DNA of 64,000 nt from Streptomyces mangrovisoli. GTDB lineage: Bacteria > Actinomycetota > Actinomycetes > Streptomycetales > Streptomycetaceae. Positions 17,892 to 26,842 of the stretch are shown here, piece by piece; position 1 is the stretch's first letter; every line of letters begins with the position of its first letter. The stretch lies in assembly GCF_000974985.2 (NCBI RefSeq), contig NZ_LAVA02000046.1, positions 62,001 through 126,000 on the forward strand. Reading direction: 5' to 3'. A program made the position numbers and the translations under genes. The notes below the pieces were generated by a model. The model was not told where the DNA came from. It saw nothing but the letters and a program-made list of their open reading frames with translations, and searched no databases.

Positions 17892-18994
17892 GTGGTGTTC
17901 TCCTCGGAGTGCGTGGAGCCGGCATCCCGCGCGGCTCCGCAGGACTGGCGGACGATGATGGTGGGGCGCAACAGGATCCGGCTGCGCGGCAGTTCGGGGT
18001 CGTCGAGGCGGTGCAGCAGGGTTTCGGCCGCGGTCTTGCCCAGGTGCCGTTTGGGGGGTGCGACCGCGGTGAGGGGAACGTCGGCGACGTCGGCGATCTC
18101 GTCGTCGTAGGCGACCAGGGCGAGGTCGCCGGGGACGGTGAGCCCGGCCCGGCGGGCCGCGCCGAGCAGGAGCGCGGCCTGCCGGTCGCCGAAGCAGACG
18201 GCTGCTCTCGCCCCGGCGTCGCGCAGTGCGGCCAGGCACCGGTCGGCGGCCGCCGGGCTCCATTCCTCGCGGGCGGCGCGGAACTCGACCGTGGCCAGGC
18301 CCCGTTCGTCGATCGCTTGGTGGAAGCCCTCGGCCACGGGGCCGGAGGTGGGGCTCGGGTGGCGCAGGACGAGGCCGATCACCCGGTGCCCGAGCGCGGC
18401 GAGGTGGCGGACGGCGTCGTAGGCGCCGGCTTCATGGTGGGTGCACACGTATTCGTTGGTGTCCCCGAGTGAGGCGTGGCGCCGTTCGACCAGCACGGTC
18501 GGCACCGGCAGCGCCGCCAGCCGTGCGAGGTACTCCCGTGCCGGTTCGGGTCCGTCGAGGGTGGGGACGACGAGCAGGCCGTCCACCCCGGCGTCCAGCA
18601 TGTCGCGCAGGTCCTTGGCCTCCCGCTGCTGGTCGTAGCCGGAACAGGCGAAGAGCAGCCGGGCGCCGGCGGCGGAGAGGGTCTCCTCGATGCCCTGGAG
18701 GACCTTCGGGTAGTAAAAGGCCGTGTCGGGGACGCTGACGCCGACCAGGGCCCGGACGGGTCCCGGCGTGCTCGGCGGTGCGACGAAGGTGCCCGAGCCC
18801 TGTCTGCGGACGACGAGTCCTTCGGCGACGAGTTCGTCGACGGCGCGGCGCACCGTGCTCACCGAGGTGCCGCTGCTGTCGGCGAGTTCCTTCTCGGTGG
18901 GCAGTCTGCTGCCCGCCGGCCATATCCCTTGCAGCACCTGCTTGCGTATCTCTGCGGCGAGTTGACGGAACTTCAGGTCACGAACTCCGGTCAC
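17888..18994 (-). CDS. GntR-type regulator with LacI-like sugar-binding domain
   Basis: About 368 residues. Residues 1-75 form a GntR winged helix (FRQLAAEIRKQVLQGIWPAG, then STVRRAVDELVAEGLVVRRQ and GSGTFV). The rest is a periplasmic-binding-protein-like effector domain (VGVSVPDTAFYYPKVLQGIE, GDLALVAYDD), the layout of AraR-like regulators. It lies inside the operon between transporter and catabolic genes and most likely represses it until an oligosaccharide is bound. The start is the GTG at 18994; AAGGAG lies 13 nt upstream, so a start a few codons away is possible. A candidate operator is at 22365-22378. Confidence 0.88.
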   Translation of the reverse strand: MTGVRDLKFRQLAAEIRKQVLQGIWPAGSRLPTEKELADSSGTSVSTVRRAVDELVAEGLVVRRQGSGTFVAPPSTPGPVRALVGVSVPDTAFYYPKVLQGIEETLSAAGARLLFACSGYDQQREAKDLRDMLDAGVDGLLVVPTLDGPEPAREYLARLAALPVPTVLVERRHASLGDTNEYVCTHHEAGAYDAVRHLAALGHRVIGLVLRHPSPTSGPVAEGFHQAIDERGLATVEFRAAREEWSPAAADRCLAALRDAGARAAVCFGDRQAALLLGAARRAGLTVPGDLALVAYDDEIADVADVPLTAVAPPKRHLGKTAAETLLHRLDDPELPRSRILLRPTIIVRQSCGAARDAGSTHSEENTT

Positions 18995-19023
18995 GACGGT
19001 CCCCGTTCTCCTTGCGGCTGTGC

Positions 19024-19917
19024 TCACTTGACCGAGCCGACGGTCATTCCCTCGATGATCCGACGACCCAGCCACACATAGCAGGCGAGGACGGGCAGGA
19101 TGACGAGAGCCACACCGGCGAACAGCCCTCCCCAGTCGGCGCCGTTGTACTGCATCTGCTGGAGGAAGCCGAGCAGGGCGAGGGAGAGGGTCTGGTGGTC
19201 GGTGGTCTGGATGAAGACCAGGGCGAAGACCGTCTCTCCCCAGTGCTGGATGATGTTGAGGATCAGGACGGTGACGAGCCCGCCCCGCGCCATCGGCAGC
19301 ATGATCTGCCAGAAGGTGCGCAGTGGTGTGGCCCCGTCCAGCGCCGCGGCCTCCTCCAGTTCCACGGGGAGGGTGGCGAAGAAGCCGGTGAGGAAGAACA
19401 CCGCGAACGGCAGCGAGGTGGCCACGTAGACGATGATCAGTCCGAACAGGCTGTTCACCAGGCGGAGTTGGTTCATGACGACGAACAGCGGCAGCATCAC
19501 CACCTGGGCGGGGATGCCGAGTCCGAGGGCGAAGAACAGAGTGAGTGAGGAGTTGAACCGTGTGGTGATGCGGCTGAGGACGTAGGCGGCCGGGGCGGCC
19601 AGCAGCAGGGTGGCGAGGGCGGTTCCGCCCACCACGACGACCGTGTTGACGGCGGCCTGGCCGAACAGCCCGTCGGTCCAGGCCCGTGCGTAGTTCCCCC
19701 AGTTGGGGGTGGTCGGCAGCCGCCAGGGTGAGCTGAAGATCTCGTCGCCGCTCTTCAGCGACGACAGCAGCAGCCACACTCCGGTGAAGACGTTGAAGGC
19801 GGCGAACAGCCAGACCAGCGGGACGCCGACGATCCGGGCGGCGGTGAGCCGGCGGGCGAGGGGGCCGGGCGGGCGGGTGAGAGGGCCGGGCGGGCGGCCG
19901 GGACTGACGACAGCCAT
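19024..19917 (-). CDS. Carbohydrate ABC transporter permease (MalG-type)
   Basis: About 297 residues and six membrane spans. The cytoplasmic EAA loop reads EEAAALDGATPLRTFWQIMLP, conserved for docking the ATPase. The N-terminus is Pro/Gly-rich (PGRPPGPLTRPPGPL). The operon encodes no ATPase, as is usual in Streptomyces, where the shared MsiK protein energises such importers. The ATG is at 19917. Confidence 0.92.
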   Translation of the reverse strand: MAVVSPGRPPGPLTRPPGPLARRLTAARIVGVPLVWLFAAFNVFTGVWLLLSSLKSGDEIFSSPWRLPTTPNWGNYARAWTDGLFGQAAVNTVVVVGGTALATLLLAAPAAYVLSRITTRFNSSLTLFFALGLGIPAQVVMLPLFVVMNQLRLVNSLFGLIIVYVATSLPFAVFFLTGFFATLPVELEEAAALDGATPLRTFWQIMLPMARGGLVTVLILNIIQHWGETVFALVFIQTTDHQTLSLALLGFLQQMQYNGADWGGLFAGVALVILPVLACYVWLGRRIIEGMTVGSVK

Positions 19918-19946
19918 CGGGGCTGACCTCCGTGACAGGGGACCGC

Positions 19947-20921
19947 TCAGTACTGCACCGCGTCGCGGCGCATGAAGCGGCGGATGAGGACGACGAGGAC
20001 CCCGACGAGGGCGAGCATGACCACGGCGCTCGCCGCTGCGGACCCGTACCGGGGCACGCCGCCGGAGGCGAACGCCTCGCCGTAGGTGTAGAGGGCGGTG
20101 TTCCACACACCGGTGTCGGGCATCTGCCCGGCGGCGCCGGCGAAGGCGTAGACGAACTCGAAGACCTTCACCGCGGAGATGGTCCACAGCACGGCGCACA
20201 CCCCGACCACCTCCCACATCAGTGGCAGGGTGACGTGGCGGAACTTCTGCAGGGCGTTCGCGCCGGCGAGTTCGCAGTCCTCGTACAGCTCGGGCGGTAT
20301 CTGGTCGACGGCGGCCATCAGGATGGTGGTGTAGAAGCCGGTGGAGGTCCACACGAGGCCGATCAGGATGACCTTGAACAGGTTCTCCTGGCCGAGCCAG
20401 TTGACCGACGGGAGCCCGGCGGCCCTCGCGAGGGAGTCGACGAGCCCGTCGTGCTGGAAGAGGAAGCCCCACAGGATCGCGATGACCACGCTGGGCACGA
20501 TGTTGGGGAAGAAGAGGATGGACCGGGCCGCCTTACGGCCCTTCATGTCGCGCAGCACCATGGTCAGCGCGAAGGAGCACAGGAAGGTCAGCCCGCCCGC
20601 GCCCAGGATGATCCAGAGGGTGTTGGCGAAGGAGTGCCTGAACGTCGGGTCCTGGAACAGCCGTTGGTAGTTGTCCAGGCCGGTGAAGGTCATGGGTCCG
20701 GCCCCGGCCCACTGGTTGAGGCTGAGCCAGAGGGTGAACAGCGACGGGCCGGCGAAGAAGACGACGTACACCAGGACGGCCGGCAGCAGCATCGGCCAGA
20801 ACAGCTTGCGGCGGCGGGCGGCGAGCGGGCTGGGCCGGGACACCCGCCGCCCGGTGGCGGTGCGGCGCCGGGGGGTGTCCTCGTGTGCGCCGGCGCGGTG
20901 GAGGGTGTCCGTGGCCGTCAC
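19947..20921 (-). CDS. Carbohydrate ABC transporter permease (MalF-type)
   Basis: About 324 residues. Membrane segments begin with LFWPMLLPAVLVYVVFFAGP; the EAA loop reads YEDCELAGANALQKFRHVTLP. The GTG at 20921 overlaps the stop of the binding-protein gene (GTGA), showing tight translational coupling. It pairs with the downstream MalG-type permease. Confidence 0.92.
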   Translation of the reverse strand: MTATDTLHRAGAHEDTPRRRTATGRRVSRPSPLAARRRKLFWPMLLPAVLVYVVFFAGPSLFTLWLSLNQWAGAGPMTFTGLDNYQRLFQDPTFRHSFANTLWIILGAGGLTFLCSFALTMVLRDMKGRKAARSILFFPNIVPSVVIAILWGFLFQHDGLVDSLARAAGLPSVNWLGQENLFKVILIGLVWTSTGFYTTILMAAVDQIPPELYEDCELAGANALQKFRHVTLPLMWEVVGVCAVLWTISAVKVFEFVYAFAGAAGQMPDTGVWNTALYTYGEAFASGGVPRYGSAAASAVVMLALVGVLVVLIRRFMRRDAVQY

Positions 20922-22273
20922 GAGGCCGTCTTCCAGTAGGCGGCGGAGTCGTGCGCCAGTTTGTCGGCGAAGGACTTCGCGGTCAGGTGGCCGGTGATGA
21001 ACTTGGTGTTCAGCGGCAGGAAGACCTTGGTGTACCACTCGGCGGCGGTCTCCTTGACCCCGTCCAGGGTCTTGACGACCGTGCCCTCGGTGAGCGCCTT
21101 CTGGGCGTCGGCGAGTTCGGCGGGGGCGTCGATGTCCGCGCGGGGGGTGATGTTCTTGGCTTGGGTGGCGATGCCCTGGAGATGCTTCTTGGCCAGGAAG
21201 TAGGCGATGAACTTCTGTGCGGCGGCGGTGTTCTTGGCCTTCTTCGGGATGGAGAAGCCGATCAGGGAGATGTCCTGGGAGCTGTCCCCGCCCTCGGTGA
21301 AGGCCGGGAAGGGCATCGAGCGGTAGGTGAAGCCGGAGGTGGCGAACTCCGCGGTCTCGCTGGGCGCGAAGGTGCCCAGCAGCAGGAAGTCCGACTTGCC
21401 CTTGGCCCACTTCTGCTGGATCGCGGGCCACTTGGAGCCGTCGTAGCCCTTGGTGAAGTCGCCGCCGGAGACCAGCTTCTCGACATGGCGCAGCGCGTCG
21501 ACGAAGCCGTCCGCCTTGAGCCGCGCGCCGCTCTTGTCCGTCGCGGCCTTGCCGAAGGCGCCGGGGCCGAGGCCGCGCAGGACGGCGTAGTACGTCCAGT
21601 AGGCGGCGTAGTCGGGGATGTCACCGTCGAGGGCGAGGGGTCCGTCGCCGCGCTCGGCCCGACGCCGGGCGAGCAGCTCGGTGAACTCGGCCCAGGTGGC
21701 GGGTGGTTCGGCGGCGACATCGGGCAGGGCGTGACCGTCGTACCAGAGCTGCGTGGTGATGACCTCGTAGGGGATCTGCCACAGCGTGCCGTCGGTCGTG
21801 GACAGGTCGCGGTACTTCGCGGGGACGACCCCGCCGACCGTGTTGCCCGTCTCCCCCGGGATCGACAGGTCCAGGACGGGTGTGAGGTCGAGGGCCTGGC
21901 CGGTGGCCTGGAGCTGGGCGTAGGCGAAGCGGTCGGAGGAGTCGACGAGGTCGGCGGGGACGTTCGCGGTGTTGAGGGTGGGTGCCAGCTGCTGGACGAC
22001 CTGGCGGCCCTTCCACTGGATGCTGACCTTGATCCCGGTGTCCTTGGTGAACTGCGTGATCGCCGCCTGGATCACCTTGGCCTGGGGTTCGTTCTGCTTC
22101 CACATCGACCAGTAGGTGAACGCGGAGGAGCCGTCTCCGGTGGACGTCGCCGTCGACCCGCAGCCGGCGGCGGTGAGCCCGGCCGCCGCGGCGAACATCG
22201 CGCCGAGTACGGCGCGACGGGAGGGGAGACGACTGGGCTCTGTGGCGGTCGTGAACTGTCTGGCAGCGGACAT
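20918..22273 (-). CDS. Extracellular sugar-binding lipoprotein of an ABC transporter
   Basis: About 451 residues. A signal with an RR pair (SRRAVLGAMFAAAAGL) ends in the lipobox LTAAGC, so it is a lipid-anchored binding protein of the family 1 (MalE-like) type. Typical stretches are FTYWSMWKQNEP, IPYEVITTQLWYDG and the C-terminal helical region. The ATG at 22273 is chosen because GAGGAG lies upstream; an earlier in-frame ATG at 22342 would add a non-signal leader. It is the first gene of the operon and defines the uptake of the lyase products. Confidence 0.9.
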   Translation of the reverse strand: MSAARQFTTATEPSRLPSRRAVLGAMFAAAAGLTAAGCGSTATSTGDGSSAFTYWSMWKQNEPQAKVIQAAITQFTKDTGIKVSIQWKGRQVVQQLAPTLNTANVPADLVDSSDRFAYAQLQATGQALDLTPVLDLSIPGETGNTVGGVVPAKYRDLSTTDGTLWQIPYEVITTQLWYDGHALPDVAAEPPATWAEFTELLARRRAERGDGPLALDGDIPDYAAYWTYYAVLRGLGPGAFGKAATDKSGARLKADGFVDALRHVEKLVSGGDFTKGYDGSKWPAIQQKWAKGKSDFLLLGTFAPSETAEFATSGFTYRSMPFPAFTEGGDSSQDISLIGFSIPKKAKNTAAAQKFIAYFLAKKHLQGIATQAKNITPRADIDAPAELADAQKALTEGTVVKTLDGVKETAAEWYTKVFLPLNTKFITGHLTAKSFADKLAHDSAAYWKTAS

Positions 22274-22364
22274 ACCTGCGCTCCTCGGGAGGCGAAGACC
22301 TGGTCGGGGGAAGGCGTGGCCACATGATTGCCTCTGATTCATCGGCTGAACAACAGGCCCCTGA

Positions 22365-22378
22365 CGTAATGAATTACG
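22365..22378. promoter_or_regulatory. Perfect 14-bp palindrome, candidate GntR operator
   Basis: CGTAATGAATTACG is a 6-2-6 perfect inverted repeat in the AT-richer divergent region between the transporter operon and the sulfatase gene. GntR-type proteins often bind short repeats with GTA/TAC half-sites. The position suits control of both directions by the regulator at 17888-18994. The link is inferred. Confidence 0.55.
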
Positions 22379-22538
22379 AATGACTTACCCGTACACCCAT
22401 CCCGCGCCACACTGCGACGCACCAGGGGCCACTGCCTCGAAAAAGTCATAGGTGATTCATGCCCTGAGGGCGATTGACTCGCCACGGCTCCGCCACCGAC
22501 GATGTGGGCCATTCGACCCACCAGGCCCCGGGAGACCC

Positions 22539-23999
22539 ATGGCAAGCCGCGATCCCGACCGTCCCAACGTGCTGTTGATCCTCTCCGACGACCAGGGCCC
22601 CTGGGCCCTGGGCTGTGCCGGCAACCACGAGATCCGCACCCCCCGGCTGGACGCCCTGGCAGCGAGCGGCGTGCTGCTCAGCCGTTTCTTCTGCACCTCG
22701 CCCGTCTGCTCACCGGCCCGCGCCTCGCTGTTCACCGGCCAACTGCCCTCCCAGCACGGCGTCCACGACTGGCTCTCCTACCACCATGCGGGCCGTACGG
22801 GCGTCGACTTCCTGGCCGAGCGGACCCTGTTCACCGACCTGCTCGCCGACGCGGGCTACCGGCTCGGCCTGAGCGGCAAGTGGCACCTGGGCGCCAACGA
22901 CCGCCCCCGCAAGGGCTTCGTGCACTGGTACGCCCACGAGAGCGGCGGCGGACCCTACCGCGGGGCACCGATGTACCGCGACGGGGTCCGCACCGCGGAA
23001 CCCGACTACCTCACCGACGCCCTCGCGGCGGACGCCGAACGCTTCCTGGCCGCCGAGTCCCAGCGCCCCGAACCCTTCCACCTCTCGCTCCACTTCACCG
23101 CACCGCACAAGCCCTGGAAGGGCCAACACCCCAGCCTCTACACCGACTTGTACGAGGACTGCGCCTTCGAGACCTGCCCCCAGGGCCCACCGCACCCCTG
23201 GCAGCCCCTCGACGAGAACGGCGCCCCGGTCGGCGGCGAGAGCGACACCCGCCAGGCCCTCATCGGCTATTTCGCGGCGACCACCGCGATGGACGCCGCG
23301 ATCGGCCGCGTACTGGACCGCCTGGACGCACTGGGGCTCACCGGCTCCACTCTCGTGATCTTCACCAGCGACAACGGGTTCAACGCCGGCCACCACGGCA
23401 TCTGGGGCAAGGGCAACGGCACCTTCCCGCAGAACATGTACGACAGTTCGGTGCTGGTGCCCTTCATCGCGGCCCAGCCCGGCCGCACCCCCGGCGGACG
23501 CGTCCACGACGCCCTGCTGTCCCAGTACGACGTCCTGCCCACCCTGGTCGAGTACCTCGGCCTGGACCACCCCGCCACCCCCGGGCTGCCCGGCCGCTCC
23601 TTCGCGGGACTCCTCACGGACACCGACGACGCCCACGGCCACGACCGAGTCGTCGTCTACGACGAGCACGGCCCCGTCCGCATGATCCGCACCCGGGACT
23701 GGAAGTACGTACACCGCTACCCTCACGGCCCTCACGAGCTCTACGACCTCACCGCCGATCCCGGCGAGGAGCGCAACCTCGCCGACATCCCGGCCCATGA
23801 GGCGACCCGCACCGACCTGGCCGCCCGGCTGGACGAATGGTTCGCCGCCTACGTCGACCCGGCCCTGGACGGCGCCCGTCTTCCCGTCTCCGGCAACGGC
23901 CAGCGCACACCGGTCACCCCGGGGACACTCGCGACGGCCTTCGAACCAGGCCGGCGTGATTCTGCGTGCCTATCCCACCCCCCGACAACAACTACGTGA
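22539..23999 (+). CDS. Type I sulfatase (formylglycine-dependent), probably cytoplasmic
   Basis: About 486 residues. The maturation motif is CSPAR (Cys57-Arg61), the metal site LSDDQG (Asp17, Asp18) and FTSDNG, with GKWHLG and TAPHKPW typical of the family. It should hydrolyse sulfate esters of sugars. No signal peptide is present: the protein begins MASRDPDRPNVLLILSDDQG, so it would act inside the cell on imported sulfated oligosaccharides. The last 18 or so residues (from EPGRRDSACL) are not sulfatase-like; they are read out of frame from a DUF1214 remnant, so the native C-terminus has been replaced at a junction near 23945. It is divergent from the transporter operon. Confidence 0.9.
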   Translation: MASRDPDRPNVLLILSDDQGPWALGCAGNHEIRTPRLDALAASGVLLSRFFCTSPVCSPARASLFTGQLPSQHGVHDWLSYHHAGRTGVDFLAERTLFTDLLADAGYRLGLSGKWHLGANDRPRKGFVHWYAHESGGGPYRGAPMYRDGVRTAEPDYLTDALAADAERFLAAESQRPEPFHLSLHFTAPHKPWKGQHPSLYTDLYEDCAFETCPQGPPHPWQPLDENGAPVGGESDTRQALIGYFAATTAMDAAIGRVLDRLDALGLTGSTLVIFTSDNGFNAGHHGIWGKGNGTFPQNMYDSSVLVPFIAAQPGRTPGGRVHDALLSQYDVLPTLVEYLGLDHPATPGLPGRSFAGLLTDTDDAHGHDRVVVYDEHGPVRMIRTRDWKYVHRYPHGPHELYDLTADPGEERNLADIPAHEATRTDLAARLDEWFAAYVDPALDGARLPVSGNGQRTPVTPGTLATAFEPGRRDSACLSHPPTTTT

Positions 24000-24330
24000 C
24001 CTGCCGCTACCAACTTGAGGCGGACGAGGCACCGGTCATCCGCTTCCAGCCGCCCGCCTGCCGCTACTGGGCGTCCACCTGACCAATCCCTGGTGGCAGT
24101 CCCCCGCACACGGCTTCGTCCGCGCCTCGGTCAACTCCGGCAACGCCTCACTGGAGCCGGACGGCTCGGCACGCGTCGTCATCGCCCACCGCGCCCCCAC
24201 CCCCGACTGCCTGGACACCGGCGGACGGCGCGCGGGCTCGGTGCTCGTGCGCCGGCTCCTTCCGGTGCACAAGGGCGTCGGCCTCCACCCGCAGACGCAG
24301 GTGCTCCGGACGGGGCACCCGCGCCGGTGA
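23948..24330 (+). pseudogene. C-terminal remnant of a DUF1214-type protein, frameshifted
   Basis: Three consecutive pieces in shifting frames align with one DUF1214 tail: GVILRAYPTP, then PDNNYVTCRYQLEADEAPVI with the CRYW block, then GVHLTNPWWQ through DTGGRRAGSVLVRRLLP. The first shift is at a run of six C near 23976, the second at a G run near 24070 where one G is missing relative to CRYWGVHL. The upstream part of the gene is absent. Homopolymer indels could be sequencing errors, but the missing N-terminal half cannot. Confidence 0.75.
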
Positions 24331-24464
24331 CGACGTCCGGGGCCACGCCCTTGTCCTGCCGACCGGTGGCGCGGGGCGTTGCACCGGGTGACGATGTGCC
24401 GAGAGCCACCCGCAGAGAGTCAGAGCCCAGCCGGACCCACGGAACGAAAGGCCGGTGCCTCCGC

Positions 24465-25805
24465 ATGACCGAGCAGGAGCGCCCCGGACTGAGCGACCTG
24501 GCCGCCGAGGCCTACGTCTACGGCTTCCCGCTGGTGTTCAACCTGGAACAGGTGCAGCGCTTCACCCGCGACGGCATGGGGAGTCTCGCCCCCGCGCCCT
24601 TCAACACCTTCGCCCACGCCCGGACGCTGGCGGGACCGCAGGACACCTTCGTCACCATCAACAACGACACGCTGTACTCCATGGCGCACCTGGACCTCGC
24701 CGACGGCCCGTTGCTGCTGCGGGTGCCGGACACCGCGGGCCGCTACTACGTCCTGCAGTTCGTGGACGCCTGGACGAACAACTTCGCCTACGTCGGCCAC
24801 CGTGCCACCGGCACCGCCGCCGGGACCTTCCTGATCACCCCGCCCGGCCGGCGCGGCGAGGCGCCCGAAGGCGTCAGGGTGATCGAGTCTCCGACACGGG
24901 TGTGCAGCATCATCGGCCGCTGGGCCTGCGACGGCCCTCAGGACCTCCGCGCCGTGGCCGCGCTTCAGGACGCGCTGACCCTGGAACCGCGCGGGCAGGC
25001 CGCCCCCGGCCTGCCCGCACCCGACGCACGGGTCACGGACGGACCGCTGTTCTTCGAGAAGCTGCGCCTGTGGCTCGCCGCTTTCCCGCCGGCCTCCCCC
25101 GAGTACGAGTACCAGCAGCGCTTCGCCCGGCTCGGCCTGCTCGACGCCGGCCCGTCCCCGTACGCCGGCGTGGCCGGCGCTCTTGCCGACGCCCTGCACG
25201 AAGGCCTCACCGCGGGACGGGCCAGGGTCGAGGACTGCACGACACACGGCCCCTCCCCTTCCCAGAACGGCTGGAAGCTCACCTACCACGCCTTCGACTA
25301 CAACCAGGACTTCCTCGGCCCCGGAACCGACACCGACCCCCGCTGGGTCATCGCCGACCGCGCCCAGGCCCGGCTCTCCCGCGCCGCGGCCGCCCGCGCC
25401 GGCCTGTGGGGCAACCACGGCTACGAGGCCGCCTACGCCATGACCTGGATCGACCGCGACGGCGAAACCCTGGACGGCGCCCGCCCCTACACGCTGCGGT
25501 TCACCGCCCCGCCGCCGGTGGACGCCTTCTGGTCCATCACCATGTACGACCTGCCCGAGTACTACCTCGTCGCCAATCCCATCGACCGCTACTCCATCGG
25601 CGACCGCACCCCCGGCCTGCACTACGCCGCCGACGGGTCCCTCACCCTCCACCTGCGCCCCGACGCACCCAACTCACCCGAGGCCAGGGCGAACTGGCTG
25701 CCCACCCCGCCCGGCCCGTTCCGCCCGGTCCTGCGCATGTACGAACCTCACCAGACCGTCTTCGACGGCGGCTACACCCTCCCGCCCATCGAACCGGCCG
25801 ACTGA
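24465..25805 (+). CDS. DUF1254/DUF1214 domain protein
   Basis: 446 residues. The N-terminal DUF1254 half starts with AYVYGFPLVFNLEQVQRF and has TINNDTLYSMAHLDL and the YYVLQFVDAWTNNFAY block. The C-terminal DUF1214 half has YTLRFTAPPPVDAFWSITMY and a NPIDRYSIGDRTPGL segment. The family is widespread but of unknown biochemical role; no signal peptide is seen here. It may have been the partner or ancestor of the DUF1214 fossil just upstream. Confidence 0.88.
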   Translation: MTEQERPGLSDLAAEAYVYGFPLVFNLEQVQRFTRDGMGSLAPAPFNTFAHARTLAGPQDTFVTINNDTLYSMAHLDLADGPLLLRVPDTAGRYYVLQFVDAWTNNFAYVGHRATGTAAGTFLITPPGRRGEAPEGVRVIESPTRVCSIIGRWACDGPQDLRAVAALQDALTLEPRGQAAPGLPAPDARVTDGPLFFEKLRLWLAAFPPASPEYEYQQRFARLGLLDAGPSPYAGVAGALADALHEGLTAGRARVEDCTTHGPSPSQNGWKLTYHAFDYNQDFLGPGTDTDPRWVIADRAQARLSRAAAARAGLWGNHGYEAAYAMTWIDRDGETLDGARPYTLRFTAPPPVDAFWSITMYDLPEYYLVANPIDRYSIGDRTPGLHYAADGSLTLHLRPDAPNSPEARANWLPTPPGPFRPVLRMYEPHQTVFDGGYTLPPIEPAD

Positions 25806-25842
25806 CCCGCGGTCCTCATCCGGGTCCGGTTTCCCATAGAGA

Positions 25843-25859
25843 CCCTACAGGCTGTAGGG
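25843..25859. promoter_or_regulatory. Perfect 8-1-8 palindrome, MerR-operator-like
   Basis: CCCTACAG-G-CTGTAGGG lies 90 bp upstream of the protease start. It is not followed by a T run, so an operator is more likely than a terminator. The shape resembles MerR-family sites, but no MerR gene lies in this window. Confidence 0.5.
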
Positions 25860-25948
25860 GGGCGTGCTTGAATGTGGGAGCACAGCGACTCGGCGCCGGC
25901 CCGCCACGACATGCCGGCAGAGTTCACGAGCTGGTCCAGGGGGGACAC

Positions 25949-26734
25949 ATGGCTTGGTCACCAAACATGATGAGGTTGTTGCGATGCGCGACGGCTTTCG
26001 CGCTACCCGTGGCGGGGATCGCAGGGGTGGGTGCGAGCCCGGCGGCGGCCATCGAGGGCGGATGGCCCGTGGCGAACGGCGATCTGCCCTACGTGGGCAG
26101 GCTTCTCGTCCCGTTCTCGGCGACGGCAACCGAACTCTGCACCGTCGTCCTCATTCGCCCGGACGTGGGCCTCACGGCGAAGCACTGCTTCAAGGATCAC
26201 GGGTACAACCCGGCATTCGGGAATATCACCCTGCGATTCGGCTCCACCCAGGCCACGGTGGGCGGCCAGGTCCGCGCCGCTCGGGACGTGACCTTCGGCA
26301 CCAACTTCGATCTCGCCCTGGTCCACTTCCCGTCGACCACCGGCATCAGTACCTTGCCCCTCGCGCGCGGAGACCAAAGGGACCTCTGGAAGAACGGCAC
26401 CGTGGGTCTCGTGTCCGGATGGGGAAGCAACTCCCCTACCCTCCAGGCCGCCAATCTGAAGATCAAGGACCAGGTGTACTCGTCGGCACAAATACTGACC
26501 GGGTACAACTACCTCATGAAGGCCGAGTCGTACCGCGGTAATGTGACACCCGGCGACAGCGGTGGCCCTCTGATCAACCAGCGGTCCGTCAACGGGCAGG
26601 TCGTCGACACGCTGGTCGGCGTACTCTCCCAGAAGTCCAGGGGAAACGCGGCGGCTTACACGAAAGTGGGATCCACCTTCCCCTGGATCACCTCGACCAT
26701 GAACGCTCTCCCCGTTCTGGCGCCACCCACGTGA
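25949..26734 (+). CDS. Secreted trypsin-like serine protease (S1 family)
   Basis: 261 residues. A signal peptide (hydrophobic ATAFALPVAGIAGVGASPAA) precedes the mature start IEGGWPV, like the IVGG of activated trypsins. The triad is LTAKHC (His), NFDLALV (Asp) and GDSGGPL (Ser). It should cleave extracellular protein; specificity is unclear because the S1-pocket Asp is not obvious from the sequence. The ATG at 25949 follows a GGGGGGA purine run. It is monocistronic, with a hairpin after it. Confidence 0.92.
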   Translation: MAWSPNMMRLLRCATAFALPVAGIAGVGASPAAAIEGGWPVANGDLPYVGRLLVPFSATATELCTVVLIRPDVGLTAKHCFKDHGYNPAFGNITLRFGSTQATVGGQVRAARDVTFGTNFDLALVHFPSTTGISTLPLARGDQRDLWKNGTVGLVSGWGSNSPTLQAANLKIKDQVYSSAQILTGYNYLMKAESYRGNVTPGDSGGPLINQRSVNGQVVDTLVGVLSQKSRGNAAAYTKVGSTFPWITSTMNALPVLAPPT

Positions 26735-26789
26735 GCGAACCTCACCACGGACGGCACACGACCGGGGCCAAGGCGGTCGCACCCGGAAG

Positions 26790-26817
26790 CCCCCGGACTC
26801 GTCGAGGAGTCCCGGGG
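26790..26817. terminator. Hairpin after the protease gene
   Basis: An 11-base stem (CCCCCGGACTC with GAGTCCCGGGG, one mismatch) and a 6-nt loop lie 55 bp after the stop. Confidence 0.6.
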
Positions 26818-26842
26818 CAGTCCCGGTGGCGCGGACGCCGGA

